A DNA stretch of 45,338 bases from Candidatus Apopatosoma intestinale (GTDB taxonomy: Bacteria; Bacillota; Clostridia; Oscillospirales; CAG-272), in the NCBI GenBank assembly GCA_003524145.1, contig DODZ01000047.1:1-45338 (forward strand), written 5' to 3'. The number at the start of each line of letters is the position of its first letter. Position 1 is the stretch's first letter. Of the stretch, positions 1 through 10,700 are shown piece by piece. Made by a program: the position numbers and the translations under genes. The notes under the pieces are model-generated. The model had not been told where the DNA came from and searched no databases. It saw only the letters and a program-made list of their open reading frames with translations.

Positions 1-2039
1 GTGACCGTAAATTCGGGAGAGTTAACATTTATATACGAAAAGGTGTCAGCCACCCTGGGGGTGTCTGTCGTCCATGCCACGCCGTCTACCGTAACGGTGA
101 CGCCTGCGCTGTCAAGCACGTGCGTCAAGCCTGCCGCTTTGTCGATGCGAACCTGACAATCAAATTTGTATGTACCCTCTGTAAAGGTAGCTCCGGTATA
201 TCTTTCCCAAATGCCTGCGCTGTTTTTCTTCAGCCAGTGTCCGTTGGCGTAGCCTATATCGAAGTATGCGGGTGCGCCTGTTGTCACGGTGACGGAGGGC
301 TTTTTATACGCGCCGCCGTATACGGGAATGGTTGCGGTGTCGGAGGTTCCTTCCACTTTATTTACCTTTGTGCGGTCTATGGTGACAGCTACCGTTGCCG
401 GAGCTACGCTGAAGCGGGAGGTATTGTCCGTGAAGTCAACGGAATAGAATTCCAGCTCCTTCAGATCCGCTGTCAGATTGCCCGACACGCCTGCGTCTAC
501 CTTGCACTTGAAGGTGGCGATAACGGTGTCTGCGTCGCTTCTGTAGTTTGCCGCGCTCGCGATACCCGTGATGACAAAGTCCGTTCCCTCCGTAAAGGAG
601 ATGTCGTCAAAGCCGAGCGTTGCTTTCAGTCCAGCCGCAAGCTGACATGAGCCTGCAACTACGGTCAGCCCTGCGGGAAGCTTCAGCTTCATCTGGATAG
701 AGCCAAGCTCGGAAACGGGACCCATTGTGATGGTATATGTTATCTCATCGCCTGTCTTTGCGTCGGTCTTGTCTGCCGTTATCTTTATCTCTGTCGAGGT
801 GTAAACCGTGGGAGGCGGTGTGGGCGCGCTGATTTCAAAGGTCTGCGAGGTTGTCAATATCTCGTAGTTGCCGCCCGTCTTGTCGGAAACGGTTATCTTG
901 CCTGTGCCGACAGCGTCGTTATCCGTGATGCTTCTTGCATATTCGGAGGTGGAGATAACCACTCCGCCGTCCTCTACGGTAAATGTCGGTTCTACGGGAG
1001 TTCCCGTATAGGTGTATGTTCCGCTTACGCGGATAACGGGGGTTACGGTCTTGCGGCCTATCGACCATTCGATAGTGACGGGTGTGCTTGTGCCGTCTGC
1101 CCAGCGTCCGCTCTTGGAGGTGACGCTTGCGGTATATGTGCCGGCATTTGTGCCGACGTTGCCGGAGATAAGCATTGTCGCGCTGTCAAAGCCGGTGACG
1201 GTCACTGTCTGCGCCGAGCCGCTATAGGTATATGTGCCTGTTATGCCCAGTGTGGGCTTTGCGGGATGCGATGTCGGGATTTCCTCCCATATCGCATAAA
1301 GTGTTACATTATCGGATACGGTGATTGCTTCGCCTGCCGCGGTTGCCGTTCCGCTTGCCGAGGTTGCCCAGCCGACAAATCTCTTGCCTTCCGGAGCGGT
1401 GAAGCCGTTTGCGGGAAGCGTATATGCACCCGCGGAAACGCCTGTGACCTCTGCCATTGTGCCCGTACCGCCGTTTGCATCGAAGCTGACGGTGTAGGTT
1501 GCGGGAGGAGGTGTGGCTCCGCTTATCGCCACGGCTGTTTTCACAACAGAGAAGCGGGAGGTGATATCAATGAAGTCAACGGAATAGAATTCCAGCTCCT
1601 TCAGCCCTACCTCAAGCGAACCTGTCGCGCCTGCGTCTACCTTGCACTTGAAGGTTGCTATCACGGTGTCTGCCGCGCTTTCGTAGTTTGCCGCGGAAGC
1701 CACACCGTTTATGGTATGTCTGCCTGTTGTCATGTTTTCGGTGAAGGCAACATCGTCAAAGCCGAGTGTAGCCTTCAGCCCTGATGCAAGACTGCGCGAG
1801 CCTGCAACATAAGTCAGACCCGCAGGAATATCCAGCACCATCTGGATTGATCCGAGGTCGGAAACGGGACCCATCGTGATGGTATAGGTTATCTCATCAC
1901 CGGGGGCTGCCGTTGTTTTGTCCGCAGCTACGGTCAGCGTTGTCGACGCTACCGGAGCGGCATACACCGGAACTGCAATAGTCATCATGGAAAAAATCAT
2001 GACAAAGCACAGCAGCATTGATGTAATTTTCTTATTCAT
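1..2039 (-). CDS. Secreted protein with two cohesin-like domains (3' end outside window)
   Basis: This is an open frame of 679 codons from ATG at 2039 down to the left edge; the C-terminus is missing. An AAAGGAG ribosome site lies upstream of the ATG. The N-terminus is a signal peptide (MNKKITSMLLCFVMIFSMM, then AVPVYAA). Residues ~30-165 and ~405-540 are two similar domains that start 'ADKT..APGDEITYTITMGPVS' and contain 'DTVIATFKCKVDAG', the pattern of cohesin/CBM-like beta-sandwiches. Between them are a Listeria-Bacteroides (Flg_new-type) repeat (~180-256, 'SFDANGGTGTM...GWATSASG') and MBG/YDG-like stretches (~260-400). Residues ~540-679 resemble an Ig-like module common in Firmicutes surface proteins. 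It is the last gene of a minus-strand secreted-protein block and follows a dockerin protein by 113 bp. Ligand and anchoring mode are unknown. Gene existence is near certain; the cohesin call is by eye. Confidence 0.85.
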   Translation of the reverse strand, partial: MNKKITSMLLCFVMIFSMMTIAVPVYAAPVASTTLTVAADKTTAAPGDEITYTITMGPVSDLGSIQMVLDIPAGLTYVAGSRSLASGLKATLGFDDVAFTENMTTGRHTINGVASAANYESAADTVIATFKCKVDAGATGSLEVGLKELEFYSVDFIDITSRFSVVKTAVAISGATPPPATYTVSFDANGGTGTMAEVTGVSAGAYTLPANGFTAPEGKRFVGWATSASGTATAAGEAITVSDNVTLYAIWEEIPTSHPAKPTLGITGTYTYSGSAQTVTVTGFDSATMLISGNVGTNAGTYTASVTSKSGRWADGTSTPVTIEWSIGRKTVTPVIRVSGTYTYTGTPVEPTFTVEDGGVVISTSEYARSITDNDAVGTGKITVSDKTGGNYEILTTSQTFEISAPTPPPTVYTSTEIKITADKTDAKTGDEITYTITMGPVSELGSIQMKLKLPAGLTVVAGSCQLAAGLKATLGFDDISFTEGTDFVITGIASAANYRSDADTVIATFKCKVDAGVSGNLTADLKELEFYSVDFTDNTSRFSVAPATVAVTIDRTKVNKVEGTSDTATIPVYGGAYKKPSVTVTTGAPAYFDIGYANGHWLKKNSAGIWERYTGATFTEGTYKFDCQVRIDKAAGLTHVLDSAGVTVTVDGVAWTTDTPRVADTFSYINVNSPEFTV

Positions 2040-2095
2040 AGACAATCTTCTCCTTTTAGAGTGTTTTTTGTGTCCGCGGAAGCGTTTTACTTCGC

Positions 2096-2122
2096 CGCCG
2101 CCCTGTTCCGCTCAGGGCGGCG
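2096..2122 (-). terminator. GC-rich hairpin between two surface-protein genes
   Basis: A perfect 9-bp stem (CGCCGCCCT / AGGGCGGCG, 9-nt loop) sits between the stop of the dockerin protein gene and the start of the cohesin-like gene. It is not followed by a T-run on the minus strand. It may be a weak or Rho-dependent terminator, a processing site or an attenuator rather than a classical intrinsic terminator. Confidence 0.4.
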
Positions 2123-2152
2123 ACTGTTTTGGATTTATTTTGACTTTTTGCT

Positions 2153-5100
2153 TTACCAGAGATATTTTGTACCCTTTACGTGTGCGTTGATACGCATCGC
2201 GTCGGCTGTGGTGACCTTGCCGTCCGTGCCGATAACGTCGGCACACTTCAGTTCGTATTCCGTGAGGGTTACGGTACCCTTGACATAAGCGTTGACCTTC
2301 ATGTAGTCGAGCGTTGTGATCTTGCCGTCGCCGTTTATGTCGCCTTTCGGGTGAACCTTCATATTCTTTGTGACAGTTGTCGCGCCGACAACAACCTTTT
2401 CGGTGCGTGTCACGTGATTTTTCTTGGAAACCGTCATTGTGTAGGTGCCCTCAGCCACGCTGTCGAAGGTGTATGTCGCGCTGTTGCCGTAAACAACCTT
2501 GGCGTATGAGGGAGAGCTGTCGCCCTCGCGTGTGAGAGTTACGGTTACTGCGTCGGTGCCGTCAAGGAAGGTTGTTATCGTGCCCGATACCGTTCTTCCC
2601 GTGCCTTCTGCCCAGCAGGGTATGCGTACCTTGAAGCCGGAATAGTAAACCTTGTCGCCGACAGTCTTGGTGGTCAGCTCCCATGCGTCGTTGCCCAGCT
2701 CTATTCCGTCTATCACAACGCGTGCAGTGGAGGGAAGCTCGGGATAGTCCGTTGCAAGGAAGAAGGAAGGCTCATACTGATAGGTAATGCAGTAATAATA
2801 GGTAGTGCCCGCGTTCATCGGCTGACTTGCGGTGAGAACCGTGCCGTCCTCTTTTTCGATATGCTCATCCGTGATGGAGAGACCGTTCAGCGCGGCTGTC
2901 GCGCGCAGAGTGAACATCTTGAAGCTGCCCGTCGCGCCGCCTGTGGGAAGAATCATTCCCGTGTGCAGCTCGCAATAGTCCGCGCCGAGAGTAAAGGTTA
3001 CGGTGAGATTGTTTTCGTCGATGAGCGCATAGTTGCCGCCGCCGAGATAGAGTCGGCAGGGCTCGGCGAAGCGGACGTTTGCATTATCCTCGGCAGCCAG
3101 CGCGAGAACGCCGGAATATACCGTATTCGGAAGTGCATTGCCCTTGGCATCGAAGATATTTGCATCCTCGCCCGCGTCGAATTTTCCGTTGCCGTTTCGG
3201 TCGATAAACCATGTTACGCCGAGTACCGAAAGCTTTGTTTCAACGTTTCTTCCGGCATCGTCGAGCTTATCTTTCCATACCACGCGGAAATCGAATACAT
3301 CGGGCATCGGACTGCCTGTGCGTACATATTCCTGCGGCTTCACGAGCATCAGGTGCTTGTCGTCCGCGCCGCCGTAAGGCTCCGGCTCGCCGACGGAGAA
3401 GTAATACTCCACGTCAATGCGGGAGCGACCGTAGCTGTCGGTGAGCTGTGCAAACGGCATATAGTGACCGTTGATATAAACCTTCGCGTCGGGCGCGAGC
3501 CTGTATTTGCCGTCGGCTTCGATGTCGGAGCCGATTTTGAAGGCGAGCTTGTGCATATACAGTCCGCTTTCGTATTTCTTTGTGGGAGGAAGCAGGCTGA
3601 GGCCGTCCTCACCGTAAACAAAGCAGCTCGTATATTCAAGGGCGCCCGTGCTGTGCTGCTCGGAGGACGCGTCCTCATAGGGAACGCCGGAGCCGTTTAT
3701 CGTATCGTTCAGCTTGGAGGCATAGCTCCAGACAAGGTCAACCGCCGTGATGTTTTCAAGCCCGCCGAACTTGAGGTCCATGTACTGATAATGTTTATCG
3801 TCGAATTTCCATACGCGGTTGTCGCCCGCATAAGGCTCGTTTGTCGTGATTTCGAGCGTGTCGATATAGGTTGTGCCGGGCTCATAGAGGAAGTCTGCAT
3901 ACCGCGTCAGAAGCAGATATGCGTTCCAGGGGTTGCTCGTCGTGTCCGGATTGTAGCCGTAAACGCTGTAAGAGCTCGGGTATGTCGCGCCGATTTTGCG
4001 CAGATCGTACACGGTCTGGTCGTTGTCAAAGCCGTTACAGCCGACCGTGTCGATATCCGGGAGATAATAATTGTACATTACGTGGCGGAGACAGAAGGTG
4101 TTGCCCTCCGTGGGCTTGAACATATAGGTGATCTCCGGCGCGTCGTTATATGCGATCACGCTCTCCCCTACATGCTCATAATAGGTTTTGAACTGCGAGG
4201 AAATCTTGAGCGTTTCCACCGTCAGGCACGCCTGCGCTTTCTCGCCTGTCACCCATTCGCCGTTGTAGCTTCGTACTGCCGTGACGACGGGCAGAACATC
4301 GACAAACTTTTCGCCGATGTGGTCGGCAAGGTTGGGCGTCTGTATCTTGAATTCATAAATCGGCACGATAACGTCGACATGGCATTCGTGCCACGAATCA
4401 TCCTTGTCCCAGCGTGCATAATAGGTGATGCGCGCCGTGCCGGGAGAATGTGACGTTACATAACCGTATTCGTCAACCGTTGCGACCTCGGGATTGGAGC
4501 TCTTCCATCCGCTAGTGGTGGTCCTTGCATACGTTGCGTCCTTCGGAACAAAGGCTATATCGAGAGGGAGCGTGTCAAAAGGCCCCATGTTGAAAGTGCC
4601 GACTACGCTTTCGTCCTTTGTTATCGTAATGTCCGTACCCCTGTAGATAATTCTGTATCCGGTTGCGTGCTTTTCGTATTTCACCGTTACGGTGTTGGAA
4701 TAGACCTCGTATTTCACGCCGCTGACATAGCCGATTGCCACCACGCGGAACACATACTCTCCGGGAATCATGTTTTCCGCCGTTGCCTTGTTGAAGTATT
4801 CGTCAAGGTTCCATACGCCGGTTTCGCTGTCCTGGAGGCTGCTGCTCGTCGGACCTATGTCAAAGCCGCGATAATTGGCGGGTGCTTCGATGATGTCAAG
4901 GCGATATCTTCTGAAGCCGCCCCAGTCGGCGATGCCCGTATTGCGGCTCGCGCGGATTGTAGTGCCTTTGCCGTATTCGGTTTCCGAGGCACTTGAGGAT
5001 ATCGTCACCGTGCGGAGCGCGGCATAGTCCACGCCTTCCACGTTGAAGAAGCAGGTAGACCAGTAGTACTGATGTCCCTTTCCGTCCGGTGAGAGGTATT

Positions 5101-7435
5101 TCACGCCGTAGCGGTAGATGCCGTTTCTGTCGGTGCAGAGCAGGCGCTGATATGTTCTGCCCTCCTCCTTGACTGTCACGTCCTCAATGGAGAAGCGCGT
5201 ATCGCCTGCGGTGACATTTGCCCATGTGTTTCCGTCGAGATACTGCCAGATTATATCATACGAATCGATCGGAGTGTTGTCATAGGGGTCGAGCCAGCCG
5301 CCGTCGTCCAGATAATCCTGAAGCCCGTGATTGAGCCATATCTTCTGTCCGTATTCCAATTTCGTGCTTCCCTCGCCCTGAGTCTTCCATTTGTAGCCGG
5401 GAACGCTTCCGCCCTTGTTCTGAATCGTATATTTGATCTCGCCGGAGGAGAAGACCCTGCATTCCTTTTCAAAGGTTGCGATGGTCTTTGCATTGAGATT
5501 GTTGCTCTCGCGGAAGGTCAGCGTCACCTTGAGGAAAAGCGGTCCGGTTTTCCCCGTGACGATCGAATAGGGCGTTGTGCCGTCCATTTTAAACTCGTTT
5601 GAGAGCCAGTAGTCTACGGGATTGGTGTTTGAGTTTGTGCCCTCGTAGTACCTGTATGCATAGGAGACCCTCACTCTGTCGGAATAGCCCATATCCTTTA
5701 TGCTCTGAACACATTCGTCCGTGAGGGCAACGTTATAGACCGTGTGTCCGTCTGTCGTGGGCTTGTCGGAGATGGTCACCTTGTAATCGAAGTCTATCAT
5801 GCGGGATTCAAAGTCGGTCGCCGTGAAGTACCAGTCCTGAATACCCTCGTATACCGTGTGGTAACGGTTGTTCCATGCCTCCGACACAAGCACGCGTATG
5901 TAGTATTTCGCGCCTGTCTCATATCTCGGCCATGCGTTTGTCTTGGAGTCGCGCAGGTCGCGGAGATTGAGCCGCGGGCTTTCGCTGTAATATTCGGCAA
6001 TGGGCGTGCTTTCGCCGACCTTATAGAGATAGAACATATAGAACAGGCGACACCAGCTGTTCGGGTTGTAATCGTTTTCCAAAACGCTTGCGTTCTTGCC
6101 CCAATAGGACTGATAGCCTACGTTGATTACAAACGCGTCGTTGGGATGATAGTACGTCGTGTCATAGCCGGGAGCTGCCCCCAGCGTGATTCTCCCGCTC
6201 GGTCTCGATGCGCCGTCGGTTGGCATGCTCACTTTTGCTCCATCTAAATAGAGCGTGTCGCCGCCGCCGATGGTCGTATAGCTCATGCTGCAATCGCTGT
6301 CGGGATTGAGACTGTCAAAAATGGCGATTCTGCCGGGCTTCATGTCCTCATAAATGCCGACCGGACCACCGTAGTCATGCGCATAATGAAGCACTTCCGC
6401 GTCTATAACGCGCGCATTGAATCTGCCGCCGTTGACGGTGAGCTTGCCGTGCTCCAGAGCGTCTGCATCGCGCAACTTTCTCCATCCGTACCACGCTCTT
6501 CTATTATATCCGCCGGAATAAACGTCGGCGCCGCCGGCACCCTCGATATATCCGTCGTTTATCAAAACGGTGGAGCCGGGTCTGCCCTCGATGGCGGCAA
6601 AATGCGTTCCTCTGCCGTAGACGTCGCCGCCGTTCAGCTCAAAATAGCCGCCGTCCTCAACCGTGACGCCGCTTCCCTGAAGCTGCAGTCGCGCATTTCC
6701 GGTATAATTAAATCCACCCTTTATGAAGCCCGCGGAATCAGTCTTTGGCTTGTTGGTATAGTGCAGCTTCTTTGAAGCGCCGGTGCTTATCTCGCCGCCG
6801 TACATCGTAAAGCGACCCTTTACGGATATGATATTGCGGTAGGGCGTTTCCGAAAAATACATCGGCTGACCGAAGAATATCTTTCCGTTTTTGCCGGTGG
6901 AATCATAGAGATAGAAGCTCGCGTCCTCCGTCACCGTCATCAGATAGTAGAGGTACTCCGCATTTTCGTTGGTAGGATCCAAAGAATAAGCTTTCGAATA
7001 TCCCACGCCGGTGTGCTCATAGGAGATATTGCAGCCGTTCATATCCAGGTGCTTGACGCCCTTTATCTGAATGCCGCGCGTCTTTCCCCATATGGGCAGG
7101 TCGTTATCATCGTAAATATCGATATTGCCCACGAGCTTTATGTAGTATTCGTGGGGAGAGGTCAGCAGATTGATCAACTTTTTCATGCGATCCTCGTGCT
7201 TTTTCTCTCTGCCTACTTCGACCCATGTCGGCTCTGCCGCCGCCGCTCTGAGCATGGCGGGGTCTGCTGCCGCGGGAGACACTTCAATGTCGCCGATGTC
7301 CGCCGCCTTTATGACGGTCTCTCCCGCATTTGCCGCTGCCAGCTTCGCCGTGCCGAGTCCTGCCAGCGGAAGCAGCCCGAACAGCATGAACAGCGTCATA
7401 AGCAGACAAATGACCTTGCTTGTAATTTTTTTCAT
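2153..7435 (-). CDS. Large secreted dockerin-bearing protein, 1760 aa
   Basis: ATG at 7435 is preceded by AAAAGGAG at good spacing. A signal peptide occupies residues 1-~37, ending near KLAAANA. Residues ~50-430 contain repeated short beta-type segments with 'NGG'-like turns, suggesting a right-handed beta-helix. Residues ~925-1022 resemble a bacterial Ig-like (Big_2) domain ('SNPEVATVDEYGYVTSHSPG'). Residues ~1618-1693 look like a PEGA/carboxypeptidase-regulatory-like beta-sandwich. The C-terminus (~1695-1760) is a dockerin: the first calcium loop is DINGDGKITTLD; the second, DVIGTDGKVTTAD, carries one extra residue. No catalytic domain was recognised. The dockerin predicts docking to a cohesin, and the genes on both sides encode cohesin-like domains. 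The function of the beta-helix part is unknown. Confidence 0.9.
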   Translation of the reverse strand: MKKITSKVICLLMTLFMLFGLLPLAGLGTAKLAAANAGETVIKAADIGDIEVSPAAADPAMLRAAAAEPTWVEVGREKKHEDRMKKLINLLTSPHEYYIKLVGNIDIYDDNDLPIWGKTRGIQIKGVKHLDMNGCNISYEHTGVGYSKAYSLDPTNENAEYLYYLMTVTEDASFYLYDSTGKNGKIFFGQPMYFSETPYRNIISVKGRFTMYGGEISTGASKKLHYTNKPKTDSAGFIKGGFNYTGNARLQLQGSGVTVEDGGYFELNGGDVYGRGTHFAAIEGRPGSTVLINDGYIEGAGGADVYSGGYNRRAWYGWRKLRDADALEHGKLTVNGGRFNARVIDAEVLHYAHDYGGPVGIYEDMKPGRIAIFDSLNPDSDCSMSYTTIGGGDTLYLDGAKVSMPTDGASRPSGRITLGAAPGYDTTYYHPNDAFVINVGYQSYWGKNASVLENDYNPNSWCRLFYMFYLYKVGESTPIAEYYSESPRLNLRDLRDSKTNAWPRYETGAKYYIRVLVSEAWNNRYHTVYEGIQDWYFTATDFESRMIDFDYKVTISDKPTTDGHTVYNVALTDECVQSIKDMGYSDRVRVSYAYRYYEGTNSNTNPVDYWLSNEFKMDGTTPYSIVTGKTGPLFLKVTLTFRESNNLNAKTIATFEKECRVFSSGEIKYTIQNKGGSVPGYKWKTQGEGSTKLEYGQKIWLNHGLQDYLDDGGWLDPYDNTPIDSYDIIWQYLDGNTWANVTAGDTRFSIEDVTVKEEGRTYQRLLCTDRNGIYRYGVKYLSPDGKGHQYYWSTCFFNVEGVDYAALRTVTISSSASETEYGKGTTIRASRNTGIADWGGFRRYRLDIIEAPANYRGFDIGPTSSSLQDSETGVWNLDEYFNKATAENMIPGEYVFRVVAIGYVSGVKYEVYSNTVTVKYEKHATGYRIIYRGTDITITKDESVVGTFNMGPFDTLPLDIAFVPKDATYARTTTSGWKSSNPEVATVDEYGYVTSHSPGTARITYYARWDKDDSWHECHVDVIVPIYEFKIQTPNLADHIGEKFVDVLPVVTAVRSYNGEWVTGEKAQACLTVETLKISSQFKTYYEHVGESVIAYNDAPEITYMFKPTEGNTFCLRHVMYNYYLPDIDTVGCNGFDNDQTVYDLRKIGATYPSSYSVYGYNPDTTSNPWNAYLLLTRYADFLYEPGTTYIDTLEITTNEPYAGDNRVWKFDDKHYQYMDLKFGGLENITAVDLVWSYASKLNDTINGSGVPYEDASSEQHSTGALEYTSCFVYGEDGLSLLPPTKKYESGLYMHKLAFKIGSDIEADGKYRLAPDAKVYINGHYMPFAQLTDSYGRSRIDVEYYFSVGEPEPYGGADDKHLMLVKPQEYVRTGSPMPDVFDFRVVWKDKLDDAGRNVETKLSVLGVTWFIDRNGNGKFDAGEDANIFDAKGNALPNTVYSGVLALAAEDNANVRFAEPCRLYLGGGNYALIDENNLTVTFTLGADYCELHTGMILPTGGATGSFKMFTLRATAALNGLSITDEHIEKEDGTVLTASQPMNAGTTYYYCITYQYEPSFFLATDYPELPSTARVVIDGIELGNDAWELTTKTVGDKVYYSGFKVRIPCWAEGTGRTVSGTITTFLDGTDAVTVTLTREGDSSPSYAKVVYGNSATYTFDSVAEGTYTMTVSKKNHVTRTEKVVVGATTVTKNMKVHPKGDINGDGKITTLDYMKVNAYVKGTVTLTEYELKCADVIGTDGKVTTADAMRINAHVKGTKYLW

Positions 7436-7751
7436 GTTGTTTCTTCTCCTTTTCGTTTTTTTGTTTTGTTTTGCCCTCGTCAGCTTTTCGCCGCAAAGGG
7501 AAGTGCTTTGCCCTCAGGCATCATAAAAAAATCGGTTGCTTTTGCTTTTGCTTTTTGCTTTTTCCCCCTTTTTCTTCTTCTTCTTCTTCTTCTTCTTCTT
7601 CACTTATTCACTTTTATTTTTTTTGCTTATTATTTATGTACGTCCGTTTTTTTGCTTGTCTCGGTGCCGCGCACCGCCGCGGGAGCTGCCGCAAAAGCGG
7701 AAACTCCCGATGACAGCGCGGCGGCAATGATAAATACCGTATATCCCCCCG
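7436..7751. other. Intergenic region between protease and dockerin gene
   Basis: This 316-bp gap holds, read on the minus strand, a GC-rich nested hairpin near 7675-7725 just after the protease stop, then A-rich sequence, a (GAA)10 tract, GCAAAA-type repeats and the AAAAGGAG site of the next gene. No clear -35/-10 pair was found. The hairpin has no strong T-run after it, so read-through from the protease gene is possible. Confidence 0.6.
7572..7601 (-). repeat. (GAA)10 trinucleotide microsatellite
   Basis: Ten uninterrupted TTC units on the plus strand, so (GAA)10 on the coding strand, lie about 137 bp upstream of the start codon of the 1760-aa dockerin protein. Tracts of this kind can change length by slipped-strand mispairing. 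No coding frame uses it. Confidence 0.9.
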
Positions 7752-10700
7752 TTATTCGCCGAGACCCGCGCCTGCTTCGACAAGATATCTGCGCAGGCAC
7801 GTCAGATCCTCGATATCGACTGCTCCGTCTCCGTTCATATCCGCGCCGGGGAACAGATCTACGCTTTCCTCCGCGAGGTATCTGCGGAGTCTTGTTATAT
7901 CAAGCGTATCGACCGTGCCGTCGCCGTTTGCATCGCCGGAGAGAATATCGCTTACCTCTATATTTGCCTGCCCGCCGCAGATGACAACTCTTTCCTCGGC
8001 GGCGTTATTGCAGGAAATAATCTCAACCGATATGCGGTATTCACCGAGTGCCGCCATATCGGATACCTTGAAGGTCAGGGTCAGAAGAGTGCCGTTTTCC
8101 GTTACGTCGGCGGCATTGTCAAAGAGGAACATTCCTGTCGACGTATTGAGTGTGGCACTGCCGAAAAGTCCGCCCGCGACGGCACTCTCAAGCTTCATCG
8201 CGCCCTTGGGATAGGAAACGCGGAAGGCAAGCGCCGCAATGCCGGGATTATTTGCAAGCGAGATAGTCACGCTTACGGTATCTCCTGCCTTTGCCGTCTT
8301 TCCGGAAACCGACAGAAGCGATATGCTGTTATCCTTTTCAACATCGCCGCATACGGAGCAGGTTCTCTCGCAGGTATTATCCGCAAGGTTCAGCGTCCAT
8401 TCGCCGAAGTTGTGACCCTTTGCCTCGCCGTGGGAGAAGGTTTCCGTGCCGACAATGCCGCAGGAGCAGAAGCGGTAATATTTCGCCGGCTCCGTGCAGG
8501 TTGCCTCGCTTGCGAGATATTCAATGAGAGGAAACTCTTCTGTGAAGCTGTGCGCATGCGGTGCTTCCTTAACGGAAACCGCCGCCATGGTTCTGACCGC
8601 GCCGCAGGAGATTTCAAAGTATGCCATGCCGCCGGAAAGTGCCGTGACAACGCCGTTTTCGTCAACAATTGCGACTGTCGGCGTTTTTGCCTTGAAGGTC
8701 AGCGTGCCTTCGCTTCCCGTGATTGTAAGATCTGACATAAGGTCGAGTGTTGCGCCTGTTTCTATTTCCTTTATGCCGCTGTAGGAGAGTGCGGTTATCG
8801 GGTCGGCGACCGTTTCGGGAACGAGCACATACCCGCTCTCAAACGCCGCCATTTCGATGCCGTTATATGTGAGGATGCCCTTTTCGCCGACCACCTTAAC
8901 GGATGCGCCGACTTCAATGGGTTCATCCGGAGTGAAGCGGAATTTTGTTGCCGCATTCAAGCCGACGGTCACATCGTGTTCGCCTGCCTTCTGCTTGTTT
9001 CCGAAGGCGGTGAGCGCCGCATTGAGCGCTTCCGTGTTGCCGTCCAGCGCGTTGCCGCCGAACATGACGGAAATAAGACGCTTGGCGTCGTCCACCAGCA
9101 CGGGGCGGTCGAAGGTAAAGTCAATGTATGCGCCGCGGGCGCCCGCCCTGACCTCTTTCAGCATTGCGGGAGATGTGGAGACCATGCTCATATTGACATC
9201 CAGATGCGCCGGAGGAACATCCAGCTCGATGCTCTCTACCGTGTAGTAGCCGTCCTTTTCAAAGACAACCTTCCACTTGCCGATGAGAACATCCCAGCCG
9301 TATTTGCCGTCTGCGCCCGAGATATTCGGGTTCGGACCTTCTCCGTGCGCCTCGGAATCCCACTGAACCCACTCGCCGCTTGCCGTATCAAGGTAGTAGA
9401 CCGTTGCACGCACGCCCTCGAGGAGATTTCCCTCTATACCCTCGAAAATATAGCCCGAGGGGTCGATATAATAGGATAGCTCATACGGCAATTCTGCGTT
9501 GCGCGGGAAGGTGGTGCCGTCCCAGCCATACGTTATGATGAGCACAAGCGCCCTCTCGTGCTCTTCCATCTCGGTTCTCCAGCGCTCCTTAAATTCTTCC
9601 CATTCGAGTTTTTCTTTAAGCCGTATGTTTTCGCGGTTCAGTCTGGCGATTTCCTTGTACTTGGCTTCGATATCCGATTCCATATTGCCGCGCCAGATGT
9701 CAAACAATCCGAAGGCAACGCCTGCCAGAGGGTGTGCCATTCCGGCGGCGGTTTCGATTGCCGTGTACAAATAGGAATCTGACTTCATATCAAGGTAATC
9801 CTGCCGCTGTTCGTTTGTCAGGTAGTTCATCCAGTCCTTGTTGCCTATATAGTCGCCGTGTGCCGCGTTGAGAACGTCAGCCGTGCCCTTCACGGTGAAG
9901 AAGTCGCTTGCAGCCGATACCACCGGAGAAGAAGCGGCAAGCTGTCCCACACTGCCTATGGCACCGCCGATGGCGGATGCCGCCTTGGAAACAACCGCCG
10001 GTATGCCCGCCGCCGATACGTTTTCTTCCCCGAATTCGGGAAGCAACAGCTCGTAATTATCGGAGGTTGTGTACATTGAGATTATGCCCTTGTCTTTATT
10101 CACGGCAAATCCGTTTGTCACCTTGCCGAGATATTCATTGCCGTTCATTATGGCAATGGAATATTCGCCGTCGGTATTTTTGATTCCGCCGAAGATAAAG
10201 TAGTTCTGTATGGTTCCCAGAAGCTCGCCCTTTTCATTATATATATTATAAGCGGGGTAGTAGAGCTTCATTTCGTCGCCGAGCAGAGCCTTCAGGTCAT
10301 CATCGGTTATTTTATTGCCGCTGAGGACGAGCTTTTCATATTCCGCCCAGATGCGGTAGGCTTCCTCAAGCGTCCAGCCGTTGGTGGGAGCCACGGTTTC
10401 CATTGTCCAGCCCTCGGGAAGTCCGTTGTCGCCCTTGTCTGCCCTGTCCTTGGAGGAAGCATAGGTTTTAGCCAGATCCTTGATCTGCATCGTGGGCATT
10501 CCCTCATAAGGACGCGCCGCGACAAGCTCATAAACTATGTTAAATTCCTTTGGCGGGTTGAGCATGTCGCCGAGCACTCCCGTTCCGGTGTAACAGCCCT
10601 GCTCCTCATCGTATTCCAGCTTGATGGCGAAGTTTTTGCAGTTTTCGGGAACATCCGCCACCGCATATACGTTGTAAACCTCTTTCGGCTTATCAAACCA

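Noticed and set aside
2861..4453. 530-aa plus-strand frame opposite the dockerin gene
   Set aside because: Shadow of the 1760-aa gene; no ribosome site and Cys/Arg/Val-rich composition typical of an antisense frame.
7635..7745. Signal-peptide-like short frame on the minus strand after the protease stop (VFIIAAALSSGVSAFAAA)
   Set aside because: No ATG, GTG or TTG start with a ribosome site; the sequence is explained by a GC-rich hairpin.
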